Assembly: GCF_040807025.1 (NCBI RefSeq)
Contig: NC_090942.1
Span: 206,172,640-206,236,639, forward strand
From: Struthio camelus
Lineage: Eukaryota > Chordata > Aves > Struthioniformes > Struthionidae
DNA length: 64,000 nt
Direction of reading: 5' to 3'
Shown: one piece after another, positions 28,301 to 41,824 of the stretch
How the letters are laid out: each line of letters starts with the position of its first letter
How positions within the stretch are numbered: position 1 is the first letter of the stretch
Notes under the pieces: model-generated
Databases searched by the model: none
Told to the model about the DNA's origin: nothing
What the model saw: only the letters and a program-made list of their open reading frames with translations
Made by a program: the position numbers and the translations under genes

Positions 28301-31300
28301 GTCCGGCAGAGTGCAAGTCCTGGTGACCGCCGACCCTTCTGCCCATCTGCCCAGGGCTGCTCTGAGGAAAGAGCAGGAACTGCCTGTGGCAGTTTTAGGA
28401 TCCCTGAGATCTCCTCTTGAGCACAAGAAGGAACTTGCACAGTTTCCTTTCAAAATGCACAAAACCAGCAGGATAGAACAGAAAAGTTTCTCCCCGTAAC
28501 TGACTGCGAAACCCTGACCTTTCCGGAACAAGTGGCTGAACCTCGGGCTGGTAAGGCTGAATGCTAATGAAGCGGAGAATAAGAAGTTTGCTCCAAAAAT
28601 AGATGCTAGGTCCCACTAGTTATTATCTAATGACAAAATAGTCTCAAATCAGTTACTGATCTACTTGAAACAATGGGCATTACTGGTGTTATCAAGTAGT
28701 AATGTTTGGACATAATTTTTTTCCTAGTAATTATTAGAACTAGAAAATAGCAAGGCCACTGCTGTTTGAACACTTGACAGTTCAGTAAGCACAAACTGTA
28801 ACATAGAGCAGGAGCACTCCACTGGTCTTCCTTTCTGTATTTCTCATCAGTCTCTGCATTTTGGTGTTGCTGTCAAAATCTAATACCTACTAATGGTCTG
28901 AATATTTTTTTTTAATTGGCATTCTACCTAAATGTCATTGCTTCCACTTAGCAATTTTAAATATGAGCGTGCCCAAAACCTTATCCCCTCTCAATATGGA
29001 CCACAATAATTCCGCGTTTACACAGCACATATTAAACCCATTACAGGTGTATTATGGAGATTTGGATAGGTATATTTACATTGATCTATAGTGTCTTCAC
29101 AGACACTATTCTCATTTTTCAGTCTCCACTTTAGATCCAACTGGAATAAATACAGCTTTGCATTATTTAAGAAATATGCTTAATGCAAACTTATTTGACA
29201 GGAGGACCGAAGTCCGTGAACTGCAATAAGAATCCACAGAGGAGCTCTCTGTGTCCCCGTGAGTGGTTTGTATAAAGATGAAGAGAGGAATATTGCCTTT
29301 GCATACTGGTTGGGTAGGATCGTCTCATCTAATTACAGCTATCTGTAGCGTAAGCATTTAAAACAGAATGAGTCACCCTAGGTTCCTTTTAGAGTCAATT
29401 CAGAGAAATAGGTATTTTCAAGAAGTGATTCACTTGACCTATTTGTAGCCATCTATTTTAGGATGAAATGCATCTCCCCTCTAAGGTGCCTATTTCTGTG
29501 CACTGACTGTAAAGAACATTGAAGGTACTAGCTGAAAAGTAAATGCCTACATTTCAGGTTTTTACTTTTGGCCAGATGAAGGTTGGATGGTTATAAATTT
29601 TCATTACTTATTATTGACTCAAACCCTTACATTATATGAATGGTTGCTATGTGGGAAATATGTTCACAGCAAGGACTGCTCAGTTTCTGTCTATTGAATC
29701 TCTGCCTTCCTTATCTTTGTCTGTCTGTCTTTTGCCCGTCTTTCTGTGTCTTTTCCTTTTCTCTGCAGCAATTTCCAGTCCTTTCTTATTCTATTTGCTG
29801 AAACTATTGTCAATTAAATAATTAATGCAGGTGCTTAAAATATTATTAGGACTTTGAATGTAATACACAGTCGAATTAACAGGAAGCAGGGGAGTTCATA
29901 ACCCTTAAAACTCCCCTTTTGGTCAGGTTTCAAGGTTATCTTTACAGCTGGGAGAGATGGAAATGTGCAATGTAAAACAGAAGCTTAAATTGTTTGGAAC
30001 CCAAGTCTTGTACATCACATTAAATATGTTCCATTCAGACAAATTCATTCCAGGGAACAGCTGTTTGGCATCTTTGCTTGATAATATCAGTATTCTCAAT
30101 TGTAGAACATCACATTTTACTCTTGCTTTTTCAGAGTTGCTGTAGTTTTGGTATGCTTGTTCGTCTTCCCTCTTCTGATCAGCCTGATGAGGTGACATTC
30201 TGGTCTCACTGAAACCCGTGGGAATTCTCCATTGATTCAGGAATAGATTTCATCTGCTATAGGCTTAGATGGGCCATCTGCTTTTAAACTCTACTGGTAT
30301 GTGCCACATCCTGCCTTGTGCTGTCCTTTTCCTTCTCATGTGTGCTCTAAACAACATAGAGCAGAGGACATGGCTGGGGGAAGAGGATTTAGTGGGAATG
30401 TTTTTCCTAGGATAGTCAGAGCATACCGCAGCTGTGAATGCCCCAGGCAACTCAGAGCCATAGCAGAATGTTATCTTTAGGATTTAAGTTGTAGGTGCTG
30501 GTACCTCCTCTCACTTCTCATTGTTGTGACAAGCATGAAAACTAGGTTGCAACGCAAAAATAAAAATAACCATGGCATATACCTCCTGCTCTGCCCCTAG
30601 AAAGGCTTTGAGTTCTGAGTGGATAGAAAATGATACAGATTTAATATACGGATGGTCATTTGTACTGTTTATTTTCTTTTTGCATATTGCGTTTTGAAAT
30701 TAGACTGATCTTCCACACTGTTGCTATATCATTCTTACTTTCTACTCCTAAACCTCTATATAATGAGTAATGAAATTTTGCAATAAAAAATTTTGCAAGC
30801 TTCCACTGCTGCACATTTCAAGTCTCTCTGTAAGATGAGATCTGAAAAGGAGATCTCCTTTTCTATGGGTATTAGCCATGGTACCACTACAGGATCCTGT
30901 ATAAACATGAAGGGTCTCAGACTGATGGTTAAGCCTTCTAGGAGAGGTGTACAATGTGCCCCTGAGGAGAAGAGCAGGAAGAAGAGAGTATGAAATTCAT
31001 CTCATAGACACAAAGGTGGAGAAAAACGACTGAGCTTGGCCCAGCAGAAATCCTCATCTTTTTCCCATCTCCTCTGGTGCTAAAGTGATGCCCACCTCTT
31101 TTTCCCTGCTGCACTAAACATATTAAGCAGTCAGCAGGACACCTGCGATGTGGGCTCTGGGTGGGCAGGAGGGCTAGCATGGCTAGGGAGGGCCAGGGTG
31201 GGAGGGCTTGGGGTGGCAGCCTTGGGAGCCCCAGGAGAGCATGAGCAGCCCTGCCTCTCCCACCCGCAGCAGAGCCCAACTCATACCTGGAGCCCAGGAC

Positions 31301-34300
31301 TGTGACCCTGAGACACGTGGATGTGCTCCCTGACACCAAAGGAGCAGGATCTCCTCTCCCCACCAACTCAACTCCTTTTTCTGGGATTAAAGGTGAATAT
31401 TGCCTCTGCTTTGACTTTCTCCTTGCCAGGAGCGGCCTATTGCTTTCTCATTTCCGCTAAGATCATGTAAAACCTCTATAGGTTTCCCCAGCATTAAGAT
31501 ATTCATCATCTCATCTGTTACTTTCATGTTAATGGTTCAACAGTTCCCAACAGAACCTGATTTTCTTTGTTAGCCATCATTGTCTTCTTATCCAGAACAA
31601 AAAGCACTCGTAACTCACAAATCCCCCTTCTCTGAAATTATTAAACTCTTGTTACTGTTATCTTCAATATACAGAGGCTTATTTATGACTTATGCCCATT
31701 GCTCTGTCATTAACAATAAAAGAACCCAAAAGATTTAAAAAGTACAATGAAAAACACAAATCTTCCAGTCTTCTCTTAGGCCAAATTCCCCTTCTAAGAC
31801 AAAGAAAATTAAGGAAGACTGCAAGAGTGGTAATGTTGGTAGAAGTTCACTGCGACGCAGATCTTTCCTGAATTAACCAGCATGTTACATTTTATGCTGT
31901 CAAATTTCTTAATGTGGAATTATATTCAGTTTCTGCTCTGGCCCATAATAGATGATGGGTTGTTTAAAGGACACAGAAAAAGTTTTCCTTGAGGTGTTTT
32001 CTAATTTCGTATGAAATCAGAATCTGGCATCTTCCAATAAAATTCAAAGAAGAGATGAAAGGGAACTCAAGATTGGCAAGTTTTAATTGGCAGAGCTTTC
32101 TGCTTTATTAAGTTATATGTCTGTATTTGAATCCTTTGCCTATCCACTTCTAATTTGCCCCTCGTAACATCAAGTCTATCTTTCTGCCTGTCTCTAATAC
32201 CTACATTTTTCTGCTACCAAAGTTGAAACTTTGCTCAGTACAGAGACCCTTCACAAGACCTATCATACTACTTAAAAACCAATTACCCTGTAAGTCCTTC
32301 TCTTGCTAGATATATCTCGAGCATTCAGCATATGATGAAACTACTTTGCTTTATAAAAACAGGTACACTTGCCTTACTAACAGGTGAATTAAGAAGAACT
32401 TTGCTTCAGTTTTATAAGTTGGCACACTTACATGGTTTTACTTGAATCAGTATATTATTGTTTTTGATATTTAATGAGCTGCATGTTGAATTTGTTCGAT
32501 AAGTAATGGAGGGAAGCAGAGCAGGACAGGAAAGGATGGGAAAGAAGCAAACTGTTCCAGATGAGAAGAAAGAACTAAATTTGAAATATTTGAGAATTGC
32601 TGGCTCTATGGTTCTAAGCAGGGTGCGAGAGCACAGGCAGCTCACTGCTCTTCCATGAATTGTTGCAAGGATTTCTTTGAAAGGCTGTTTAGTTATATTG
32701 TTGGAACTTGTCAGCCCTATTAGTTGTAGAAAGACTAAGGCTCTTGACTTTCAGACACGTGGCAGACATCGGTGTTTACTATTCATATCTTTATACTTTG
32801 CCTAAATACGATTTCACATTTTTCTCTTTCAAATTGGAATCTCATGCACTTTAAGCCATTTCAATGGATTTGGGGTAAGTCAAAAGTAATTCCTGCTCTA
32901 TATTGAACTGCATAGGTTAAGACTGCAATGGCATGAATATCTTTCTACTTTTCACCTGCAGGGGATTCAGGGGGCTTTCTAATTATCAGGATGCACTGAG
33001 TCCAGCGTTTTTCAAAATCTAGTGAAGTGTTCACCATTTCAGGTAGTATAGCTGTTTTCAATGGTACCCTGGCTCCTTCTGCTGCATTGTGATTTCTGTA
33101 CAATCAATACAGAATTTTTAACATTTTTGACACCTTATTCATGTTGAGTCATGTAAAATGGTAAACCATCATCACTAGGGGGTAAACATGACACTATCTG
33201 AAGAGAAATCATATGCAAGAAATAATAGAAATAATGTAGTGGCTTTGAGATGATACAGCAGGCATACATTTCAGTTCAGGGCAGAAATAGGGTATGATAT
33301 TTTTATAGGCACTTTACATTGTGCACATGCTAGCACTAAAAATAATTCAAACCAACTACCCTGCCATTTTCACTTTTTTTGGAATCAAATTCTCATTTCT
33401 TTCGGGAACATAACTTTTACTTCTGTGGTTTAGTTGCAGCTGAATATTTTTATTAAAGAAGAACTATGTGGAAAAGTGATTTGACACATTTTACTAGGTA
33501 GGCAATCTCTACTGTGGTGTTCACTCACTTTGCAAATGAGGTCCTTGGGTGCTGAGCCGTGGCCACCATACTGAAAGTTTAGCTCCACTTTCTGAATTTT
33601 TAAGACAAGTCTTCCATAAATGTGGTTTACCTATCAGCTTTAATCGCAAAATGTTAAATATAATTGTCTTAAGCTTCGGGATCTTAGTAGTACTTTGCTT
33701 TAAAAATGCTTTGCTCATCTGCTTTATTAATCTAGAGATTAGTTTTTTAAAAAAATTATACCTTTAGCACTAAATGCTGTTGATAGCTAGCCTTTATTTC
33801 TGCCTTGCTACTAGCAGTTAAATTCCTATTACAGCAGTGAGTCCCTTGCCTGTGCTTTCTTTTTCTCATAAAAGATTTCAAGGCTGACTCAGATCGGATA
33901 TAATTCTGAGAAGTTCTGGGGACCTCCTACAAGGTACTGAGTACCTCAGCCAATATCAATAGCAAAAGAAACAGCTTGGTACCTACTGGATTGGGCCCAC
34001 AATTCTTTTAAATCCACTGTGAAATCTCAGTTGTTTGCTGAAGCTTATTCACATCGCAGACATTTGCTTTGTAATTGCCTGCAAATTGCCTTGAGGAGTT
34101 TGGAATGAAACATGCCATGAAACTGCAGTATTGATTTTATGGCAAACAATACTAGGGCAGCCCCCCCCTAGATGTGTGATTCCTTCACAGCAACCTACCT
34201 TTGTCAGACCTTTTTGCATAAGATGTGTTAACATGAAAGAGAACCTGAGAATCAAATACAAGTTTTGCATAAAGAAAATGATTATATTTTTACCTATATT

Positions 34301-37300
34301 TTCTGTTTTTCATTGGTCTCCTCTCCTTTCCTCCAGAAGAACATTTTAGACAGGGTACAACATAAATTCTAAAGCTGAAATCATATATATTTGTTTCTAG
34401 TTGTGTTAACATTGGAAGATGTATTTATTTAAGCATTTTCAGTGTGCAGCTTTCCCATTAGTATTCATGCTATTCTCTGCGTAGAAATATTCCTCAGGGA
34501 AACGATGATCTGTTTTGCAAAGAACAAGAAATCTTAGAATATTAAATTGTGGTATCCTCATCCTAAGTAACATCAGCAAGAGTGACACTGTTCTGAGTAG
34601 CACAAGTGCTCATGTTTGAAAGTTGTATTCCTTCACCAAAACAAAATGACAGAAGCTAAATGGTAGGAAAAGCATTTACCTTGGTATTTAACTGTAACCT
34701 TGTTCTAAGGAGTGAAGTGAAAGTGAGGAATGAGGTAAAAGGGTGATTAAATTTTCAAGGACTAAAGACCTAACTGAAGGAACAAATAAATAGAAAAGTG
34801 GATGCTCAACTAGTGCTAAAAGTAAAGTCAACGTGTTTTACAGCTATTGTAAAAATTTCACTAGACTCTTAGGATTCGTTTGACAAAAGTAGCCATGACA
34901 TAGGCAGGTTAGGTAGTTGAACAGCTGGAAAGGTTCCTGAACTCTGCTAAGTGCTTAAAACTCTTTTTTCTTTGCTGTAAAATGCTAAACAGACACAGAC
35001 TAAAGTTAACTTGGAAGGTGCGGCCAGTGAAAGAGACTGGGACTGATTTCCACCAGCTCTGTAAGGAACTTGTACATTTAGAAACCTGCTCTCAGAAATT
35101 ACTTTCACAACAGGATCATTTGCCATCTCTGGCTAAAATGCAGTAGATTTTATGAACATCTATTTTATTCTACGCATCAGTATCTTTCATTTGTGCAGAA
35201 TTTTGCTAACTCTGTATTCAGTGAAAAACATCACATAGGTAACATTGATAAGAACAGTGGTAGGTATTTTTTATCTGCTGAGGTACTATGTTAGTGGTTT
35301 CTTATTCTCTATAGCGATAGGTATGAGCGCATTGTGTGTCTCTCTCTTGCTGAAATTATATACAAATAAGACCTCTTTACTCCTTTTTTAAGCTCCAGGG
35401 GAACAAGCCGTTGTAGACAATTTGTTCATCAGTTTGTGCATTACAGGATGCAAAGAAGCTTCCAAGAGAAATTGTTCCCACCTTCTATGCGTTATGAGGT
35501 CTCACTTTCAAATAATTCTGGGTCAAATATTCTGTGATTTCCTGTCACTGAGATAGAAAAAGGAAAAGATAATCCAGTCAGACAAGATTCCAGTATTCCA
35601 TCTTAGACCAGTTGGTAAGAGGACATTAAAAAATAACAGCATTGATTTACTTTTTGGAAATTTTAGATTTGAACACCTCTCATAGACGGCATCAATTTAT
35701 TAATAGTAAAGAGATGAACTGCAACAAAAATATCAAATTTGTGGAGAGGATTAGCTTGATCAGATGACATATTAAAGAAAATGCAGTACAGCACCATGTA
35801 GAGTTGTTTGGTAGAACCCTCACAGCCAGTTTCTGCATGAGCTGTTAAATAAAACACCTTTTTCCATAAGCTCTGCTGAAAGTTGGTCCTCTCTCGGATA
35901 TCCTGCAGCCTTCCTTGCCTTGGTAAACTACTCCTGCGTCAGCTGAGAAGCAGACCTGGAAGACCCTGCTCAGTAACTTCTGACTCTTGATTTTCCCAGG
36001 ACCTACCTGCTAACTTCTTGCCTTTGCTTCCAGAGCTGCTTGATGCTTTCATGGCCTACCCCAAATCTACTGAACGCCACCGTGCTACCTGGAAACTGTT
36101 GCATGCCGTATGAGAAACTACCACATGAAATTTCTACAAACAAGCAAGAGTACGGGGTATTTCAAAAGGTAAAATTTGACTAAAAGGACCTAGTCACAAA
36201 AGCGGCATGTTCTCAGCCACTCTGCTGTCTGAAAATCCGTGGGGAGACCTGAGTGATGTCTTGTCTTGCTCTATAGGCAGTGACAACCTCAGTGTCTCTA
36301 AGTAAAGGTGTAGTGTGCTGCGACATGAGGGGCAACCTGCACCATGGACGTCAACTTTGCCTTCCTTCAGGAGATGAGGCAGTCCAAGCAGCCATTTCAG
36401 AAAACACTTAGGTCTTGATTTAATTCAGCCTTTGCTTAGGACACAGGAAGCTTTCAAATCCTTGCTATCTTGGGTTCTCCTGGTGCGTGAAAAGTGAAGG
36501 GAGCTGCTCTAGAAGTCTAGAAAAATGTCTATTTGAACTCTTGCTATGATCCAGAGGTTGTTTGAAAGCAAATTGGCTTTAATCTCCTATGTAACTATCA
36601 TTATATTTTCTTTGGATTAGTTTGGTTCAGGACTTTGATATCCTTATAAAAAACTGCCTACAGCAGGAGGCCTATCTGGGATAAATGTTCTTGCAAGAGC
36701 CATGCAGAATGTTTTCTGTAGGAAGCTTCTGTTCTGTAAATGGTGGCTTGACTCAGCGGCAGACTGCTGGGGTGAGGTGGCTCTAGACCATGTAATTCAG
36801 AGTAGTCCATAAGGATCTTCTTGTTTTGGTGTTTTAAATAAATTCTGATGGGGCTCATAGGTAACTCTGAGGCAGAACTCACTGGGCCTCTGTTGCCCGC
36901 TTTCCTCAGGATAAAATGCTTGGAACATGGAATGGCTAATCAAAGAAAGCTTTTATCTACCTCACTTGTGTTAAATTCAGTAAGTCTGGCTCTCTGTGTG
37001 AGCCAAATAGCAATAAGAGGTTTTGAGTCCTTTATTTTTCCTTTTACATTTTGTAATTTATTAATTCTGAATGTTTACTCAGAGGTGTGTTCTTTCTAAA
37101 CAATTAGTTGAAGCTGTGTACTGCTAGAAGCTCTCCCTGAGATGTGCAGTCTCAGATTTGACCTGTCATCTGAGTCAAAGCACTGTTATTTGGGCACCCT
37201 TATTTTCTTTTCACTCCAGGAGCAGATTCTTCCACCAATTTTTATGCAACAGAGGTCATATCAGTATAACGTATCTCCTTCTACAGCCTTAATATCTGTT

Positions 37301-37752
37301 TTTCCTCCTTCCTTGGCAAGCTGGTATAGTGAAATCCCTAAAATACCGAATGGACTTGATGCCAGATAGTCATATCTCAAGTCAATTGATTATGGATAAT
37401 GTTATCTTGAAGTCAGACTACACCTGATTCTGCTGTTGATTTGCTATGTATTGTGAGACTCATGATAGGAATTGCCTGTACTTTGCTTTTCTCATCCACA
37501 AGAAGAACGAAATCCGTCTTTGTAAAGTGTACTGAGGGTTATGGATTAAAGATATTTTATGAACATTAATATCTAGATTCTACTGCCTTCATCAAGCTAT
37601 AATATCTCATCCCTCATGCAAAATTAATTGACAATTCATTCAGTAATATGCCATGCAACACGACGGACTCTGACATACTAATTTACCTGGATCATCAACT
37701 TTGGCCAATCAGAATCGACTGTATCTTGAGCATAAACTTCAGTTCTGAGTGG

Positions 37753-37788
37753 CTGAAAAGTAGAATTGATCTGAAAAGGAGAATTGAT
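37753..37788. repeat. 18-bp tandem duplication
   Basis: Two adjacent 18-base units (CTGAAAAGTAGAATTGAT and CTGAAAAGGAGAATTGAT) differ at one base. This is a short local duplication with no coding meaning that I can see. Confidence 0.85.
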
Positions 37789-38129
37789 CTGTTTTCTAAG
37801 CCGATCATAATTCAACAGATCATTAATGACAAATAGCTGAGTGCCCCCAGCCATCCTTTCAGGCAGTTCTCCATATGGAAGTCATTGGATAAAGAACAGG
37901 AAGGTTTGGCAGAATGTGAAAAAAGCATAAATTTGCTACACATCAGTCATTTTGCCTGCCTGCAATAAAGTAATTGTAATAGAATGTTGTCACAGGATAA
38001 TGGTCTCCTGCTGCTTTAGAAATGCTTTGCAAAACAGATGTTTACTTTCTCAGTGGGAGACTTTGATTCCGGGACAACAATCTTTTCTATTAAAGGAAAA
38101 TTAAGTACCTGTGAGTTCCGCATTTTTAT

Positions 38130-38216
38130 TGTATTACAAAAGGATGAATATAAAAAGTAGTATAATGTAATATATGATATAAAATGAAATAAAATAATGT
38201 GATACATAATATTAAG
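38130..38216. repeat. AT-rich low-complexity tract
   Basis: Degenerate tandem AT-rich phrases (variants of ATAAAATGAAATAAAATAATG) continue into the AT-rich stretch up to about 38.6 kb. The 100-codon and 74-codon minus-strand frames around it are by-products of this composition. Confidence 0.6.
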
Positions 38217-41200
38217 TGGGATTAACTGACAGTTTCTTCCTACAGACCTGTGACTAGTATTTTCCTAGCAAATGCAGATAAAACAATGCGATGCACCATG
38301 ATGAAGTTGTTTTTGTTGTTTTAATTGTCCAAGGCTTTGTGAACTGCAGAAAAACAGCTTTTGCAAATAAAAATAATAGCAAAACTATAAGGTCTCACAA
38401 AAATGGTTAGTTAATAATAAATAAATAATAATCATGAATAAATAATGGTGAAGCAACATGTTGCAACTAAATTGAAATGAAAGATCATGCATTTTATGTC
38501 GGGTCTGAATTAAACAGTGTGAGTTTTTCTTAGTAGAAAGAAAAAAATAAAAAAAGAGAAAAATGTAGAAAATATTTGTGCGCTTCAAACTAATTTTTCT
38601 TAGAAGAGAAATTATACGGTAGAGATTGTAAAAACAATTAAAATACTCATATTTTTCTTTAAATTGTCTGTAATATGTATGGGACACATAAAATGCATTA
38701 TGTTGCAGTATGATAGAAAAGTTTTACAGGCACTGTTCTGCTGAACCTTATACATTTTATCAGACATTTTGCCATTCATCCAGTAATGTGCCAAAAGCAA
38801 ATTTAGGCTGATGAAACATCTATAAAAGAAGAACATTTGCTCTCCATGTGCTGCAAATGTCTATGTCTATGTGCTGTCAAAGGCGTTTGACTATCAGACG
38901 CAGCTTCCCTCTGTGGTATTTAGCTTTTGCCAAGGTTGTATCTGGATCAACAGAAATAAAATGAAAATAATTAATCAGGGAGCGAGTGACTTACTGGCCT
39001 CACCAGACTGACCTCCGGGATCTGTGTCACCTTGGGTCCTTTGCTGTACATTTCCAGCTCAGGACATCTTGTGATAGTCTTTGATACCCTTCCAGTTAGT
39101 GTCTCTGCCTAGTTCTGTGTGTTTTATAGTCATGAATCCCACAAACACAGTTGCTGTAGACCGATTACTGACGTCTTTCTGATTGGAAAAAGTAGGTATT
39201 ATGCCTGCTTCCACAAGTTTTAAAGGCCATGTCTGAGCAGAATAGCCAGTGAATATTCAGTCTCGGTTAGTGTTCTCTACCGCAGCAGGAACAGCAAAAA
39301 GTTTAAAGTCCTAATTGCATTTTTGTACTCTGAATAATGAACTTTAGTATCTAGATGGCCAAGAAAAACAGGTTTTGCATTCTTTAAATGAATTGATTTG
39401 GTACATCAGTGGATTCAGGTATAATATTCTGACCTTCAGGGTCACCACATTACAGAAATGAGTAAGGCTATGAAGGACATGAAGAAAATCATTTTTAATG
39501 TTGCAAGGGGAACTCAGAACGCTGTCAGATGCTATGACAGGTTGTACAGAGAAGTGGTACTTTAAACTTTACTCCAACAAAAAGTGGAAATGGATCGCTC
39601 AAGAAATGTTGGAGTTTTGTCTTCCTGAAAATCTTTTTCCCCAGTGGTAAATCAAATACAAACACCTCCACAAGTAAGTGGCTTACTTTAGTCCTACAGT
39701 TGAAGTAGTGCGCATGGAACGAGATGACGCTTTGATATTTTTGTAGTTTAGACTTAATCTGTAAATATGTATTTGCATTTTCAAAGCTAAACCATGTAGC
39801 TCTTACCCAGTTGTAACTCTCACCAAATCAGCTACGAAACCAATGGAAGCTTGCTTCACTAAGGACTATACCATATGGTCTACAAGCTAAATGGAAACCC
39901 AAGCATGGGAAGGAAGCTAACATCTTAACACAGTGTATCCTGCCCTAGGGATAGTGCTTACCATCAAAGGATACCTTCCAGCCCTCTTAAAAATGCCAGA
40001 TCCTAAATTCCTGAATGCCCTCATTCCCGAGGCTTGGACTGAGGGCAGGCAGGAGCTTGTGCAACCAGGTCTCAAAGAGTCTGCTAGAGTGAGGATGTCT
40101 ACAGATGGAAGAAGGAAAAGGCAGAATACCTGTCATGTCTGTGTACTGTGATACTGATGATTAACTGCTGCTATTCACTGGAGAAAAGGAAAGATGGAGG
40201 CAGACAAAGGATCTAGAGGTTCACGTGCACTACAGAGTTGAGTTAACTTTCAGTTCTTTTGTCAGGTCATCTCTGATTCCTGTCCTTGGGCAGCTGAGGG
40301 AATCACCAGGACTGTGAAAAGAAAACCAGTCGGCATCCCAAACATAATGTTTAATAAGACAATAGAAAGCAGTATGCTTCGCCCTGGCTTTATTACACAT
40401 CCTTTCAAACCACAGGCTTCAAATCCCAGAATTTTAAAGAGTGAGGCCTGATACAAGGAGATCCGTTGCTTCTCTTACTCCATACTTCTTTACGAATAAG
40501 ATATTTTTAAATAGAAACAGGGAGAGGCAAGAGAAACAGGGATGGTGAAACTGAAAGAAACGCCCTGGCAAGGGCTGTCTCCTCCTGGTTTAACAGCAGC
40601 ATGCTGAGCCTCCGACCTGTACCCTTCGGCGGGCAGACACAGAGTGCATGCTGCCTGCAGCCATGCTCAAAAGCCCTTTCATACCTGTGGAAATTTCCCC
40701 ATCTCCTCAGTGGGCTTTTGTTCAGGCTGCACTCAGACACCCAACAGGACACGAATGTAAAACACACGCCATAACATAAGGGAAGACAGAATAAACACAA
40801 TCTTAAGACCATTGCCTTTTAAAATAACTTTTGTTTAATTCAAGATAAAATAATGATGAGATACCTTTTGTGATGGTAGGATGAATCTCAACAACTGAGA
40901 TTGCATTTCTTCAGGGCCTTTCTGCCAAAGAGGAATAGATGGGGTTATCAGTACTGCCATGAAATGCTTAAGTTTTCTTTAAACTGAGTGGGTAGGGAGG
41001 GCTGGTAAGGAGACACCTCACTTTGTCTTCAAGGGTGTCATCTCATATCCAGGCTCCTCTGCTTTGTTTCCTCTACTCCCTTCTCCTTTTTTCCTTACGC
41101 AGGATTTTTTCCTTTTTATCTTTTCACTTTCCCTTCCTTCCCCCTCCTTTTTTTCCCTGTTGCAACTCTTTGGGAACAAACTGGGTTCCTGCTTTTCTTT

Positions 41201-41470
41201 TCTTGGATGTGACCCGCGACGTTAGCCGGGGCAGCGTTTATTATACAAAGGCGAGAAGAAATTTTCCCTCTGAAAACTGACGCTTTACCATGATTTCTTC
41301 CCTCAGGTTTTGCTCCCTGAACGCCATTCGGAAAGGAATGGCATTCTTGGGGAGCGAGCACCTGGCAAGGCAGGCCAGGACCGGCGGTGCTGCCGGCGGC
41401 GGCGGGGCGCGCCGGAGCCGCGGAGCTGTCCAGCACGGGCCGGGGCAGCGCCGCGTGCGGGAGCGCGGCC

Positions 41471-41494
41471 GGCGGCGGCGGCGGCGGCGGCGGC
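41471..41494 (+). repeat. (GGC)8 trinucleotide repeat
   Basis: Eight perfect GGC units run directly into a G-rich stretch (about 41495-41524) made of runs of 8, 6, 4 and 4 G separated by short spacers. They lie upstream of or within the 5' untranslated region. Such repeats are often length-polymorphic. Confidence 0.9.
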
Positions 41495-41597
41495 GGGGGG
41501 GGCGGGGGGCGGGGAGGAGCGGGGCCGGCGCCACGTGACGGCGCGGGGGGCGGGGGGCGGGGAGCGCGGGAGGGCGGCCCAGGCAGAGCCGGGCAGC

Positions 41598-41618
41598 GCC
41601 GCCGCCGCCGCCGCCGCC
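41598..41618 (+). repeat. (GCC)7 trinucleotide repeat
   Basis: Seven perfect GCC units lie just before the TTTAAA element, in the presumed promoter or 5' untranslated region of GUCY1A2. Confidence 0.88.
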
Positions 41619-41752
41619 AGCGGCGCCGCTTTAAAGGCTGCCGGCGCGGAGGAGCCGCGTCGCTCGCCCGCTGCCCGGCGCTGCGCAGGCTACCGCGAGC
41701 ACCCGGCGCGGCCTCCCCCTCGCCGCCGCCCGCCGGAGGGGCGCCCGGGGCC

Positions 41753-41824
41753 ATGCCCGGCGGCAGCCCCCGCGGCGGCGCGGCTCGGCGGTGCCCGCCG
41801 CCGCTGCCCGCCGCGCTCCGCTGA
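41753..41824 (+). CDS. Upstream ORF in the GUCY1A2 leader, 23 codons
   Basis: An ATG at 41753 with G at -3 opens a 23-codon frame, rich in Pro, Gly and Arg, that stops at TGA 41822-41824. It ends 38 bases before the GUCY1A2 ATG and is in a different frame. If transcription starts upstream of it, scanning ribosomes would meet it first, and it could damp translation of the main protein. The peptide itself looks like GC-driven composition and I claim no function for it. Whether it is in the mRNA depends on the unmapped start site. Confidence 0.4.
   Translation: MPGGSPRGGAARRCPPPLPAALR

Larger units (their letters stand above)
11154..41199. other. Intergenic DNA between CR1 copy 1 and the GUCY1A2 promoter
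   Basis: About 30 kb without a supportable gene. The longest ORFs are a 150-codon frame on the minus strand (18595-19047) and a 158-codon frame on the minus strand (24781-25257). Neither has a recognisable domain, and the second is low-complexity Ser/Pro-rich in a locally GC-rich stretch. Visible features are simple repeats, three short stretches resembling old SINEs, and GC-rich patches near 24.8-25.1 and 31.1-31.4 kb. No polyadenylation-site cluster or exon chain of a neighbouring gene could be traced. Confidence 0.55.
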
